From: Pelodera strongyloides
Taxonomy: Eukaryota; Nematoda; Chromadorea; Rhabditida; Rhabditidae
Length of the DNA: 64,000 nt
NCBI GenBank assembly: GCA_036852015.1
Contig: JAANDG010000195.1
Coordinates: 1-64,000, forward strand
Direction: 5' to 3'
Of the stretch, positions 11,169-24,675 are shown one piece after another. Under the pieces are notes generated by a model. That model saw only the letters and a program-made list of their open reading frames with translations, was not told where the DNA came from and ran no database searches. Numbering within the stretch: the first letter of the stretch is position 1; each line of letters opens with the position of its first letter. The position numbers were made by a program, and so were the translations under genes.

Positions 11169-14100
11169 ATGGGTGCCCGGTCGTCGAGCCGCTTGGATCC
11201 TGCCCACCTATTGCTCCTCTTCCTCATACACTCCGTCCTCACCCTAATTACGAATTTCCCGTCCGGATTTACGAACTCGACAGTGAACACGGCGGTGGAG
11301 CAATTGCACAGGTAATTTACCAATGGTTTGGATGTTCAGTGACCGTATGCACTAACTAGTGGTAACTTCCAGCGTGCGTATCGGGTCACGTCCGGTCCCG
11401 GTTTCGTGATTATTTTTAAATTTATAATTTACTGTAGTTTCGATACTTATACTCTTACACACCCGTGAACATTAGGCACTTCATAAGTTAACGGGTGCGC
11501 GGGTGGCGTGTGGGGCGAGGAATCATAGGGGAAGTATGGCATCGAATCAAGCGTCATCGAGTCGTAGAAGCTCCCGGGCCTCCGGGCCCCTGTATGCTCC
11601 GCCTCTCAGGGTTTTATACTGGTTTGTAGGCTCCCCCGCGAAACATATTTACAATAAGAAATGCTTATTGATAACTTTAATACTATTTTTAAAGATATAT
11701 TTTCAGCTTCATTGCCGACTCGTACGTCTCTCGTGGATGGGCGATCACCGGCAATCAGGTCATTTTTAGAACTTTAGGTTTTTGGTTTGAGGCTCAACAC
11801 GTATTTCCTTGTAAACCTAGTAGCGGTTGTTTCGTACTATTCCGCTCAATATACAATACTTACGAGTTATATTTTTCTTAGAATTAAATTTTTCTCTCAA
11901 AGGTTTCCACCGTAACCTCCAATTTAGGTCTTATGGATCCAGTCGGCTATTCTGAATGTGTGGTTCGTATCGCAGGTCTTCGGCGCCATGGTATCTCCGT
12001 TCTTTGCCGATCACTACGGTAGAAAGAGTGAGTTTTAACATCTTGGGCTTGCTAGCGGTGCGCTTTGCTAGGCGCTCTAAAGCCCCTCTTACCTTACTAC
12101 GATCAGCTATCCTCTTTTGCTTTAGTCTTTAATATAAAGGTTCAAAGTACAAAGTTTGTAAATCTTGATGTTCGTCAAAAAATGTATCTTCACAATAACA
12201 GTGTGATAGTGATGTTCTTCCTATATTCACGTCTTAAGTCTAGCACCCAGACAATTTTGATGTTGATAAATCTATCATTTTATCACAAAGAATCGCCAAA
12301 CAAATCAATCATTTGATATCGCACACTCCGCTTTTTTGTCTAATCCAAATTTTTGCTCCGAAATCAAAAAGGCAAACGTCCTGAAAAAGTTCGCGCTTCA
12401 GTACGGCACAAAAATTGAAACCACCCATAAATAGTTCGTCGATTTTGTTGATTTTTGAGCTTTTTGGAAGCTACTAAAAACTTACATTTTTGATCTTAGA
12501 GAAAAGTGTCAGACGACTACAGTAACTAGGCTATAAGCTCGCCTAGTTGTAGTTTTAGCTATAATTGCGGGAAGCGTAAGCTTGAGCTCGTCTTATAGCC
12601 TTGGCGCATGACTATGATGTAAACACCTAAATACGTTACGATGCTGTCTTGCGTCTTTGATCTTCGCTACAGCTGATAGCAGGTTCTAGTTCTAGTGTTC
12701 GTACATACCGAATATGCCAGTGTTTACGTATTGTAAACAGTTTTGCTTGCTCTTGGCGATCCGAAACCCATGGGTGCAAATGCTCGCGTGCGAACTAAAC
12801 ACATCATGGGTTTCTCTAGCTCTCCACAACGAAATTTTGATAAAACTTGGTCAGGCTCAGGCTAATGAAAAACAAAATAAATTATAATTTAATGTATAAC
12901 TAGGTATCTATATCTGAGCCGTTTCCATGAAAAACCATTAAACTAAATGTTATATTATTTCAGAGGGCTACATCATCGGTATCTCGGTCACAGTGCTATC
13001 ATCAGTGGTACAAGCGGTCTCTGTTCACGTTGGATTTCCGGAATTGCTAGCAATTGGTAGAGGTCTCACCGCTTTCGCATCGCCTTTGTGTGATACATGT
13101 CTCATTATGTATATCCAGGTTGGTTTGATAATTACCGGAAGTGAGAGAAAGAGAGTTAGAGAAAGAAGAGAGAAAGAGAGAGAGAGAGAGTGAGAGGCAT
13201 AAGATAGATAAGGAGAGTTAGAAAATGAGAGAGGCAGGGGATAAAGTGGAAGAGAGAAGAGAGAGAGAGAGATGGGTATCAGATTGATAATGAGAGAAAT
13301 TTAAATTCTTGAACGCATCTCAATGGACATGAGTTTAATCGGATTAAATTTTTCTGGACTGATATAACCATGATTGACATGAACATCATAGAGAGAGAAA
13401 TTTAAGAAGAGGGACGGAGGGAGTAAAATAAACTAGTCGAATAAATAAAAGAAGTAAACTTTAGGAAACCGCCCCAGTAGAAATTCGCGGAATGCTCAGT
13501 TTCCTTCCGGAAATCGGCTATGGTGCCATGTGTGTCCTCGGAAGTATACTCGGTTGGTTTTCTCAGTGTTATAAGCTTAAAAAAAACGGATTTCTGGAGT
13601 CTGTCGTCCATTTTGTGGCGGATGTGAATTTGAATTTGCATATTGAAAATTGGAGTATCATTGCTCTTTACGTTTCGCAAACCACGTGCTATTCAAGTCA
13701 ATAAATTATGCACCGCGTGAGAAGCTGAGCCTCTTGAATGTGCTCAGCATGCGTGTGTTTCTCTCCTTCCACTTTGATTACCTTTGACATTGTTTGTTCT
13801 TCTAAATAAAGCGTAATATAATAAATAAATGTTTCGACCATCAGGTATGCCCGACGTGTTGGGTGGTTCACTTCGAGTACTGCTTCTTGTCGCTCTGCTC
13901 CCCGAAGTCCTCTCCCTAATCTTTCTCTTCTTCATTCCGGAAACACCAAAGTTCCTTATGATTATGAGGTGGGTCAAGTGGTATTACATTAAAAATTTGT
14001 TTTACGCTTCAAGAGCGTGCACCTTTATTCAAGGGTGAAAATACAGGTACAATGTTTGCTTATGACATGTTCCGCAGAGGTCCTGAGCAGTAGGTGACGA

Positions 14101-16539
14101 GTTCCAGATGACAAATTGCTCGGCGTCGACGTGCGTACGGGATTTCCAGCGACATAGATGGAAGTTGAGGACTAATAAGATTACCTCATGTATGCATTTA
14201 TGGTATATATGACTATTGACTATGAGGTACCATTAGAGAGCTATAGTCTTTGAATAATGACGAAATCTTAAAGTACATATTGAAGTGTATCCACGAAAAT
14301 GCAAATTTGGATGGTTGATTGACATTACAGTATCTCTAGGCTTCCATTTTTAGAAGCGACGCTAAGGCTGCTAGGAAATCGCTAGTCTTTTTCCAAGGAG
14401 AGCGTAAGGAGCACGAACTCACCCTGGTGAACTATATGAGGGAGAGGGAGGATGACGTATCAGACGAGGATCAAAGTGGATCATCGTTGAAGGTAATTTG
14501 AGGGCAATTAAACTAAGAATATGCTAATACTGATTATACCTGCTTGTTCATTTAAAAGGGAATACCGAATACTTCCTGAGTTTATCCTTTGCGTAATTAT
14601 GGGATTACTGTAACTTTTTTTTAGATTTTAATTGAGAATAATTACAGGAAGTGTTCTCGCGTCCCGAACTCCGTCAGGCAATTATGCTCGGTTCCTCAGT
14701 GCTTGTGCTCACCCTCTCATTCTATCCCATGCTCCAATCGTCAACGTACATTTTTGTCAAATCAGGAATTCCAAAGTAAGTAATTGGGCTCTTAAAGGAG
14801 GAGGCTCACGAGAATGAAGTGCTCAAATAGTTTCCTTTTATCGAATGATGATGGGTTAACCTTCCAAAAAGCAAGTATTATAAGGTTCAGCGCTTTAGTT
14901 TGGAGGAACTAATTAATCGAAGAACTCGAAGTCAAATAAAATAACCTATCGTATGCAAGGTAAACTTCAAAGCTAAACATGCAAATTTACAAGTCATTTT
15001 GCAAGCCAGCACAAAATTTGCATGCCCACTATGTATGGAAATCAACTATTTATTACGATCCAAAATTTTGATAGAATTCATCATTTTATATTGATTTACT
15101 CCTTCCAGTTAAAAGTTTTTGCATTGTAAAGCATGTCTTTCGGAACTTAATACCATCATCTTTCGATAAAAGGAAACCATTCGAGCACTTCATTCTCGTG
15201 AGCCTCCTCCTTTAAGGCACATCGTTATCGTTATCTAGTTGTAAGAGGAGTTTAAGGGTACAAAACTTGCTAACAAAGGTATGATGTTTCGAGATGTTTA
15301 ACTTTGACAAAGATTCGAGCTCGGCAACGCTGACTCAACTCTAAAGTGGAGCCAAACTGAACTATGGAACTGCAATTAAATCATAATATTATTTTCAGAA
15401 ACATCTCCGAAATGTCTTCCACTGGTCTTCTCATTCTCTTCACTATCGCGTCCTGTTTCGGAAGTTTTCTTATCGATCGATATCCGAGGAGAGTATTGAT
15501 TCTTGTAGCTGGAATCTCTAGTAATGTGAGTGACTTTTGTAGACGGTGATGCTATTATTTAGGTTGCTTTGCCTGTTTCTCATATACACCACATGAAGTA
15601 GTGTCCCATTCTTGCATCCCTTTGGTGTACTCTTATAGTAATGCTCACCAAGGAGTTACCCGCTTCCTTTGGTGAATGTAGCTCTCTAGATTTGTAAAGT
15701 CATGAGCCAATGTATATTTTGTATTTTAGCTCTTTCTGCTATCCTTCTCCGTATTTGCAACCATTGCCAAGGACAGCGAACTGTATCGAATCGCTATCTT
15801 GGTTAGCATAGCCGGATATTGTTTGACGTTTGGGTAAGCCAATTTCTTTATCAGTACACTCTAATGATTTGGCTTGGAGTTTCCGGTGGGGGACGTGGGA
15901 TTCAGGCTCGTCGAACGGTCGAAGCCGACGAACGGTTGAATCCTGTACGACAGACTAAAAATTTCCAATCGTATCCTAAAAGCTAAAGTATAATATTGAT
16001 TAAGAAAGTTTTCAGTTCCGTGCTAGGGCCCATTTCGTGGTTTGTCGCTCCTGAGTTGGTCTCACAACGGCATAAGAGTACTGTCTTCTCAACCTGCTAC
16101 GCGATCGGCAATATTTTAATCGCATGCACCAACTTTTCGGTGATACCGATGTACAAGGTGAGTAGTGAATGCATTTTTGTAAGGATTCGCGTCTTGCCTA
16201 TTGGAAATACCAGCGGTATTATATCATCTACGACCTATCCCGTTCTTGGTACTATACATCTTCCTCCGAACGAATTTAAGCGGGCATCAAATCTTGTTGT
16301 AAGGCCTACTGGGCTCTAGATAATTATACTAATTGCCTAATTATAATACATTTAAGTGTATCGGTGGCCTGACGTTCATCCCTCTCTTCGTGATTCCTTC
16401 CTGCTTATGCCTGGTCTTCCTCTACTGTCGACTACCGGAGACACTGGGCCGCGAGACTGCCGACATTGTGGCAGAGATGACGAGGAAGTGGGACAGAGTG
16501 AGAGACGCAGACGATGACGTCCAAACCATCAGGTTCTAG
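11169..16539 (+). CDS. MFS sugar-porter-like transporter 1 (12 exons, 494 aa)
   Basis: Exons: 11169-11311, 11707-11758, 11928-12027, 12964-13118, 13465-13552, 13845-13968, 14354-14492, 14648-14775, 15399-15525, 15730-15833, 16016-16157, 16357-16539. All phases agree and the total is 1485 nt. The start ATG lies 3 nt after TTTCAG, a likely trans-splice site. Sugar-porter landmarks appear in order: FADHYGRK near residue 92, GRGLTAF near 130, ETAPVEIRG near 151, PETPKF near 212, the second-half loop DRYPRR near 337, GPISWFVAPELVSQRH near 391 and RLPETLGRET near 459. This is the SLC2/GLUT layout with about 12 membrane segments. The TM7 region lacks the QQ-x-SG and QLS signatures linked to hexose recognition, so the substrate is unknown. 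A paralogue with the same intron positions follows on the same strand. Confidence 0.88.
13139..13275 (+). repeat. GA-rich microsatellite
   Basis: Purine-only, GAGAGA-dominated stretch inside intron 4 of transporter 1. Confidence 0.9.
14005..14090 (+). repeat. Dispersed repeat R1, copy 2 (intronic)
   Basis: Lies in intron 6 of transporter 1. It carries the same blocks as copy 1: GCTTCAAGAGCGTGCACC, TTTATTCAAGGGTG and TTTGCTTATGACATGTTCCG. Confidence 0.75.
14792..15215. mobile_element. Palindromic MITE, AGGAGGAGGCTCACGAGAATG termini
   Basis: In intron 8 of transporter 1. TTAA-AGGAGGAGGCTCACGAG at the left and CTCGTGAGCCTCCTCCT-TTAA at the right are inverted copies, and the arms continue for about 60 bp. 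It is related to the element at 5065-5523. Fragments occur near 28995-29040 and 51525-51575. Confidence 0.8.
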
Positions 16540-18031
16540 GTCCATAGGTACAGTATCCTGGCTCCACTCGGAACCTTTGTTGAAAACTCCCCCTATGCGT
16601 TTATTGGCTACAGTAGATTTAGTAGCTACAGTAGTTAAAAATTTCATAAATAATTCTAAAAAATCATTAATTAGAATTGATGACAATGGTACCGTGTACC
16701 TGCCTCGGCATTTATGCGTATTTTCTTCAATTTTTAAATACTTTGGGTTTTACATCTTATGCAAAAACGTTTTATGACAATAACGAGTGTCATCTTTATT
16801 TCCTAGACATGTTGTTACTTCTAGCTGCAGTAACTAGTGCACAACATCCCTCTAAAAGAAAGCAATTACACTTTTAATTTTGCAGCATTTTTAAGACTTC
16901 TCTAGCTTTAGCCCTCTGCTTATCTTTTTATCTATATTATTTATTTGTATTCGCTGCCTTGCGTCGCATTTAGTTACTCAAACTCTTGTGTGTGTGCTTG
17001 CCGACTAACCTTTTGGTGATCTATCATTTAAATGGATTATTAAGTTGTAGTCTTGCAGTGTTTTTGTTTCTTTCATGTTCTTTTTATTCCTTTCAAAATG
17101 ATCTGTGAATCAACCGGGTTTCTTTTTATTATATAGTTTAAGCATATGCTTTTCCTCCTTACTTTTTTTGTAAGCATAACCGTCAAAACTTTTCCTTTTA
17201 CAATTAGGCAATTGTTAACGCTCATTTTCATTTTTTTTTTGGACTTTCAGCTTTTGGCTGTGCATGCTCTGCATATCATTCTGGCATATTCGCATATTCC
17301 TTTTTGAAAACAGGTTTCTTGTTTCCGTTTCAATTTATATCATTCTTTTCTCTATTTCTTGTTGTCATTTGAATTGTGACAATCCTTGAATACGAGACAC
17401 AGGCAAAACTATAATTAGTTGCCCTGATGTGTCCGTATCTTTATGTTGTCTAAGCACATAAGACCTAAGGTTCTAGGATCTTACTTGTTGTCTTTTTCCT
17501 ATGTGACTTGTCTATTTTATGATGCATTTACTTTTACCAAAAATCATCTTGCCATGACCCTTGCCATCGTTTTTTCTTTGCTCAATCTTTCTCTTTTTCT
17601 ACAGTAATAATCTTAATAAGATTCTTCGCCTTTTCTACGGGTGTGAAAAAGTATTCCAACAAGTTCTCGTCGTTTTTAAAGCATGCTACTTATTGAAATA
17701 AATAAATGAATTTATTATTGTTTTGTTGTTGTTTGTTATAAAGTGACGTGAACAAGCATTACAGTACGGCACAAACATTAGGCGTGTGTCAAATAGAGGC
17801 TCAGTCCATAGGGGCTTATTGTAGCCCGTCAGCGTGCTAAGTGAAGAGAAAACATACATTCGAGAAAGTACGATATTAGTAGTCTAGAAAGTTGTCACTC
17901 GCCACAAAGTGATTATCGAACATGGATAAATCGATGAGGGAACAAATCATTATTATTAATATTGTTCGTTTTCTAGCGTTTTCAGGAGCTTCTACTTCAG
18001 TCAACATTTAGTTTTACTTATTTTACTCAAC
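16540..18031. other. 3' flank of transporter 1, no gene seen
   Basis: T-rich sequence without convincing exons. It probably contains the 3' untranslated region and end of transporter 1. Confidence 0.5.
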
Positions 18032-18213
18032 TTAAAACGAAATATCGGCCGGTTTTTGAAACGCATTGCGTACACCTGCTTTGTTATGCAGCCTATGCAA
18101 ATGATCATACATTAGAATAAAAACTAGACCCCTATTCGGCCCCACTTTGCATAAACGCATATGAATGCAAATACTTGAGATGCGTTTCAAAAACCGGCCG
18201 GTATTTCCATTTA
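18032..18213. mobile_element. Family A MITE
   Basis: TTAAAACGAAATATCGGCCGG at the left and CCGGCCGGTATTTCCATTTAA at the right enclose an AT-rich centre with ATGCAAAT words. Nothing else is visible between its right end and the second transporter gene. Confidence 0.85.
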
Positions 18214-18806
18214 ATAGTATTCCCTCGATCATGATAAAAAAATATATGGTACGTGGTAATTTAAACTGAATATTCGTCTAGTGTGGGATAACATATGTTA
18301 ATTCAATTCAGAACAAGGATAATTCGATGTTATGTTAATTTCGCCATTTTGGACCAATAAGTATTCCGTTTTTTTTCCACATCTTCTTTCAGAAACAATT
18401 TTCTTCAGCAGGAAAGGTTCCGTGAATTCAGTTCGTTCTTCTGTTATGAACATTTGATTGCTTTAGTATGGATGAAAACAAAACAAACTTTCTGTATGTT
18501 AGTCAGTAGACAAAGCAAAAATAATATGTCTGTATAGGGAGAAAAAGCTCTTCGAGTTTCACACTTTGCATCTATTCACTTATTTCCCTGCCTAATTTCC
18601 AATGACTACAATTAAATCTGCGACTGGATTCCACTATAATTTCTATTTATTGGTCTCCTCGCAAAATTAATTTTGATCATCAATATCGCAAAACCAGCGG
18701 ACTTCCGGAGAAGTCATCTAGATTAGCATTGAAGAGACCCGGTACACCACGATTGTACACTGGGTTTCTACTATTGATGTCTATATGAATATGATCTACT
18801 TTTAGA

Positions 18807-21800
18807 ATGGAATCCAAGGCATCGGATGATAAACCTTCATCGGATCAAAATGATAAAGACAACGATGGTACCAGCTCAAAAGTTGGATCCGTGAAGGAAG
18901 TCTCGGAAGCTTCACGAAGTTCTGGAACTTGTCAAGTTTCCGTCAGACCAAGGTCACCCGACTCAGTGGACACAGCTAAAAGCATAGACGAGTTGGCTAG
19001 CTCGGTAACACCGCTAACTGTAGCGAAGCCAGAAACGAATGCTGGAAAACCACCGCCGCTAGGCTGTTACCGCTTCTTTTACCTACTGGGAATTCATGTG
19101 GTGTTGACAATTATTGCCACTTTTCCATCAGGATACACGAATGCAACAGTGAACACGGCAATTGTTGAAGTTAGAAGGTAAGTTATGGAGGTATTTTATA
19201 ATTTACTGACATGCAAGAGCAAGCGGTTCTCTAGTATTTCTTTCTGGTCTACGAGTTCTTATACATCGCAAGCAATATCTAAACCAGATATATGGCAAAA
19301 TCAGAGCTTCTTGCGACTCTCAATATACGATTCTTAGTTAAAATGTCGGCATCCCTCCAGCAGCTCGCCAACAAACATCTATATCTAAACCCTCTCAAAT
19401 TTCTAACTGTTTCTTTATACCCTACTGACCATACGATATGTACAAGAGTCTACCCTTTTACTTGATCATTTAGGTATATAAACGAATCCTATGCTAGTCG
19501 AGATGGTGACTTTGACGAATCAAACGTGTGTTTTCCTGTGTTTTATGTTGGCATCATGAGTTACGTTCTCTTGTTGTCAAAGCGAAATACCGGCCGGTTT
19601 TGAAACATCGTGGACAACTTAATTGTCACGTATTGTGCTAAGTTACTCGAATTTAACTCTTGTTGTCAAGGCGAAATACCGGCCGGTTTTGAAACATCGT
19701 GGACAACTTAATTGTCACGTATTATGCTAGGTTACTCGAATTTAGCTCGATTTTTAATTTTAATTTATTTTCATTTGCATAAGCTGAACAAGAATGCTGG
19801 TGTACTCGTGCGTTTCAAAAACAGACCTGTATTTCGTTTTAAACTCCTCATGTTTGGTATGTGTCTGGTTTTACCATTGTGTATTCCATTATTGCTGTTT
19901 AGATTGTCTACGTTCAGTCGGCAACAGTTAATATTTGGTTCATCATGCAAATATTTGGATCGATAGCGGCACCTTGTTTCGCCGATCGTATGGGACGCAA
20001 GGGTACGGTAACGCTAATACCGTACAAACGTTATAGTTCTTAGTACTTAGTATGTTATGCAGTAGGCCTAAGAGAGACATTACTTTTGAGTATCACCATC
20101 GCCAATAAATAGTTGTACGTTCGTAGTACGTAGAAAGCGACTTCAATTGTAGTGCACTTATTTGGACACCTGGACTCAATGCTATGCATTAATTAACATA
20201 ACTAGACTAACCAGCGCATTGTATCGCTTAGTAACTTGCATAAATGTCATGCGTCCAAACTTCGTTTCAATAACCGGAGTACTTTATCATCGTTTAATCA
20301 TTGTGACGCCGAGCATAATCTGCCATTGGAAAATGCTCGCCTGTTGGTTTATGCCATAAACATGTCATGCTTTCTTCCCAATAGTAAATATTATTATTCA
20401 GCCGGCTTCTTACTTGCTGCTATAGTCACAGTGCTTGGCGGTATCATTCAATGGGTTTCCATTGGGTTCTTACTACCCGAATTGTTCATTGTTGGCAGAG
20501 GACTGACGGCGTTTGCAGCACCGTTATGCGACACGTGTCTTGTTGAGTATATACTGGTAAGTGGTGGTGATAGTTAATCGTTTGTAAGTATTTTGGTCAT
20601 TAAGAGTCTACTCCTTTCTGCAAACATATAGTTCAAAAAGGTATGCTTCAAGTTTACTTGATCGCAATGGACAAAAAGTTCCGTGATTTTTTAACGGGTT
20701 TAAAGCTAAATACCAGCCGGTTTTTGAAACACATCGAATAAACCAGCATTCTTATACAGCTCATGCAAAAGAACATGAATTACAATAAAAAATCGAGCTA
20801 TATTCGAGTAAATTAGCATGAACACCTTTGTCCACGATGCGTTTCAAAAACCGGACAATTTTTCGCTTTAATGGTTTTAAAAATTGATGATGTGGGGTTT
20901 AAAAAATTGGCACTCACACGCATAACACACTTTTACAGACATGTAAAATTTTTATTATTATTTATGATTATTCTTTGACAGGAAACTTCGCCAGTTTATG
21001 TTCGTGGAATGTTCTGCTTCCTGCCACAACTCGGTTATGAAGTTATGTGCATTGTTGGAGGCGTAGTCGGTGGGTTGTAACTTGTAACTACTTGAATTTT
21101 GTACCTTGCGTGTATCTTAGGGCCCTTTGGACATATTTTTAGCTTCTTTGCTTAAGACCATGCCATAACTAAGGCATCTGAACCTGTATTACCTTTCGTC
21201 GGTGCAGCTTACACACCAGCATTTCCGTGAGAAAAGAGGCTCGGGTATATAATTACGATTGCTTAGGTATGCCATCCGTACTGGGAAACTACCTCAGCAC
21301 CATGATGTGGATCGCTTTGATACCAGAAGTTCTCGGTGTAATATTTCTTCTCCTACTACCAGACACACCCAAGTTCTTCATGATTATGAGGTTATATTTA
21401 ATCTACCAATGAATAATGACGGAACACTAAATTCAATCGCTGAGTATCCTAATATGTTAGATAGCCTTACCCCTCCACGCTGTTGATGATGCTATGTTGA
21501 GGAGTGCGCTAGATACAAGTCACCGGTAGCAAAAATAAGAGGTTTGATAACCCAAATTTGAGGTTGGCACTAGCCCCGAGAACATAAGCTTATTATACAG
21601 TAAAAGTTCAAATAAAAAAAAACAAGTGTTCCTCTTTTCAGGGATAATCGAGAAAAGGCCATGTCCTCATTAATCTTCTTTCAAGGAGAACGAGATGACC
21701 ATTCGAAAACGCTGAACGAATTTTTAATGGAAAAGGAAAAAGAGTCGAACGGCTCCTCGATATTGGTTGGTTTATTAGAGTCGACATTTGTTTTGGAAAG

Positions 21801-24001
21801 CTCACGCCTGACGAACTATTTAAATACTATGTATGTACTTCTATGCACTTCAATCCTAGAAAAGATTATCGTTTGAACTGATCTTCTTCCATAAATAAAC
21901 AAATTGGATTGAGAAAAACGAATCATGGCTTAAGTGAAATAAACCATTTACTAACCTGCTCCTTTATTCAAGGGGTGTTCAGTACAAGGTTTTAAAGCTT
22001 ATGACATGTTCCGCAGAGGTGCCGAGGCGACAAATTCCATACGACGAAGTGCTAGACGTCTTCGTCGAGTTTCTTCAAATAATCTTTCTCGATTTAATTT
22101 TTAGGAAGTACTGAAGACTTGGGAATTGCGTCAAGCGGTTCTTTTGGGAATTGCAGTCTACGGATTCAATTTGGCCTTCTTTCCCATTGTTCAGTCATCT
22201 ACATTCTTCCTTACCAAATCTGGATTTGAGGCGTTAGTTTTTTATGTACCCTTCTTATTGTTTGTCATTAGCATCTTATCATGGAGTATGATATGAATCT
22301 ATTAGGATAGAACAGTCATTTTAAATTTTTCTCGTCACTAGCGATTTCTATTCATAACCATGCGTGTGGAATCATTTCTTACATTGTAATCTCTAGCTAC
22401 AGTACAAGTCATAAGCGTTGTTAAATCACAATCCTTATGACTACTTGTACGTGCCGGTATATATAGAAATACAGTTCGAGTTTTTTTCTACTTTATGGTG
22501 GTGTATGTATACGTATGGCCGCACAACGGTATGTATGTGTAGGCCTTGGACTTTGCGTCCGTTTTCCTCCTACCTTCAGTATCTTTCAGAAACACTGCTG
22601 AAGTAGCGTCGACAGCCACGATGGGTATCCTTGCTCTCTCAACTTTATTCGGAGCATTTATTATCGATCGATTGCCACGTAGAAAATTGATTATTTGGGT
22701 GGGCATCGTGAATACGGTGGGTGATATTTGTAATTTTGTGCAATAGAAGATTATTCGATTATTGTTACAGCCCGGTTATAGGGTAGGCTGGTAAACATTA
22801 CAGTAGCGAGGAACGGTTCCTAATCACTTGCTGTGGCAAAATGATATAGTACTTATGACTAGAGCTCGGGTGCTACATTTCGCTTATCGGGAAAAGTCGT
22901 TTCTTATTTTTCTTGCTCTCTAATAGCGTTTCTCATTCCTCGGGCATAGGTTCTACATAGCCGCCGCAGCTAAGGGCTAGCTGAACGTGAACTGGAAAAT
23001 CTGGAGCGTTAGCGACTTAATAAGAAGGCAAAGTAGATGAATGTTCCAGGCCAGCCTCCTTGGTTTCGGAATTGCAGCTCATTTTGCGGACACGAGTCAT
23101 CACGCACAAAATGTGACGCTGGTCTTTCTAGGCCTGTTTGCTATCTCCTTTGGGTAAGTTTTGAGTACTAACTTTCCTAACGTAATCAGGACATCATGTA
23201 GTTACGTTGAATACACAAGCTGAGGAACCTTTGAAAGGGTGAGCAACTGTGAAAGCTGTGTTTTGATCAACAAAATGCTTCAACAGCAAAGCAATGTGGA
23301 TATGATATGAAGCAAGTTAGCGCTTGTATTTAAACATGTTTACACGTTTTTACTTTTTTCAGCAGTGTTTTGGGACCGCTCGCCTGGTCTACTGCTACTG
23401 AACTGGTTGTGCAAAGACACAAAAGTACCGCGTTTAACGTTTGCTACGCGACGGGTAATCTTATGGTGACTGCTACGAATTTTGCCATCATACCATTGTA
23501 TCAGGTGAGCTTTTGTGCATATAAATATAAGTCTGCATACCATTTTTCCAGTCATTAGAGTAAGGCGTATAATGCAATTGTCCTCATTTTTCATTTTGAA
23601 CGCAAACATTGCTCATCACACCTCTGACCTCAGACGCAGTAACTAGTGTTAATGCCATATAATGTCATATAATGTTAGCGACACATAAGCTAGATTCTAA
23701 ATTAATCAAGTCTAATTTCCAGAATTTTGGCAGCCTCACCTTCCTGCCAATGTATGTGCTGCCCAACATCGTCTTTGTGTTATTTATCGGATATCGTCTG
23801 CCAGAAACCCTGGGCAAGGAGACGCACCAAATCGTGGCCGAACTCTTGAAACACAAGAAATCGAAAACGGAAAAGGATGAAGAATTTCTGAAAACGTGCC
23901 TATCTAGAACTCAACAATCACTAGAAACAAGATCTACACAGGTAGCAACCAACGAAATGAGCGAACCACTTTCGAGTAAATCAATTAGAAAATCTGAATA
24001 A
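18807..24001 (+). CDS. MFS sugar-porter-like transporter 2 (12 exons, 597 aa)
   Basis: Exons: 18807-19177, 19474-19525, 19903-20002, 20402-20556, 20982-21069, 21267-21390, 21642-21765, 22105-22232, 22590-22716, 23050-23153, 23363-23504, 23723-24001. All phases agree and the total is 1794 nt. It has a probable trans-splice acceptor (TTTTAG, then A before ATG). The 11 introns fall at the same places as in transporter 1, and the internal exons have the same lengths except exon 7 (124 against 139 nt). Motifs: FADRMGRK, GRGLTAFAAPLCDTC, ETSPVYVRG, PDTPKF, DRLPRRK, GPLAWSTATELVVQRHKS and RLPETLGKET. Unlike its neighbour it has a hydrophilic Ser/Asp/Lys-rich N-terminus of about 85 residues and a Lys/Ser-rich C-terminal tail of about 55. 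The TM7 hexose signatures are again absent, so the substrate is not predictable. Confidence 0.88.
19571..19843. mobile_element. Family A MITE with internal 92-bp tandem duplication
   Basis: In intron 2 of transporter 2. The left terminus (GCGAAATACCGGCCGG) and the following bases occur twice, at about 19571 and 19663, before one right terminus ending TTTCGTTTTAA. The copies differ at a few bases. Confidence 0.75.
20699..20872. mobile_element. Family A MITE (intron 4 of transporter 2)
   Basis: TTTAAAGCTAAATACCAGCCGG at the left pairs with CCGGACAATTTTTCGCTTTAA at the right, about 130 bp from exon 4. Confidence 0.8.
21957..22045 (+). repeat. Dispersed repeat R1, copy 3 (intronic)
   Basis: In intron 7 of transporter 2. 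It shares CTTTATTCAAGGGGTG and GCTTATGACATGTTCCGCAG with the other copies. The 5' block is degraded. Confidence 0.65.
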
Positions 24002-24059
24002 TTATGTTATTTTTTGTTTAGTCTATGTGGCAGTTATATATTTGTGGTGTGAAACACAG

Positions 24060-24215
24060 CTGTGAAATAACGACCGGTTTTTGAATATTTTGGTCAGCCG
24101 TATTTCTATGTATGAAAATAGATATAAGAGTAAAAAGTCGTGCATTATTTGCATAAACTACACGCGGATACATGGTACATCATACATTTCAAAGACCGGC
24201 TGTTATACCGCTTTA
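24060..24215. mobile_element. Family A MITE, diverged
   Basis: GTGAAATAACGACCGGTTTTTG at the left and AAGACCGGCTGTTATACCGC at the right, just downstream of transporter 2. From 24216 to 24601 I see nothing coding. Confidence 0.75.
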
Positions 24216-24601
24216 ACGCGAACGATTGTATAGATTGGCATGCCAGCCCTCAGATCTTTGATACAGTACTGGTTGAGAAGTGACTTAATTTGCCTAAAGC
24301 GTCCTACTTACTCGAAGTTTCCACGTAAACATATTAACTCTTAAAATTATCACTAGTGTTTATTATTCTACGTTCTCTTTGTAGGGCATAGTCATAGGCT
24401 CGGAAAGTTAAATTTGATTTGTCTATGTTTTGCAAAACTAAATGCACCGTTTTATTCTATATAAACTTTATAAACTATGGTAGGAGTAGGAGTGATAAAA
24501 GACTTCATTCACGTCAGGATTTGCATGTGTAACGACGTGATTAACTAATTCTTGATTTTTATTTTGTGGAATATCTAGATTCGTCTTTGTCTTCCATGTT
24601 T

Positions 24602-24607
24602 TATTAG
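24602..24607 (-). terminator. AATAAA signal of cuticle collagen 1
   Basis: Minus-strand AATAAA about 70 nt downstream of the collagen stop codon. Confidence 0.55.
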
Positions 24608-24675
24608 CCGTAACATATACAACTCGATTACTCGGTAGACAATTAGTATTGACTCAGTATGGCTTTAGTATTATC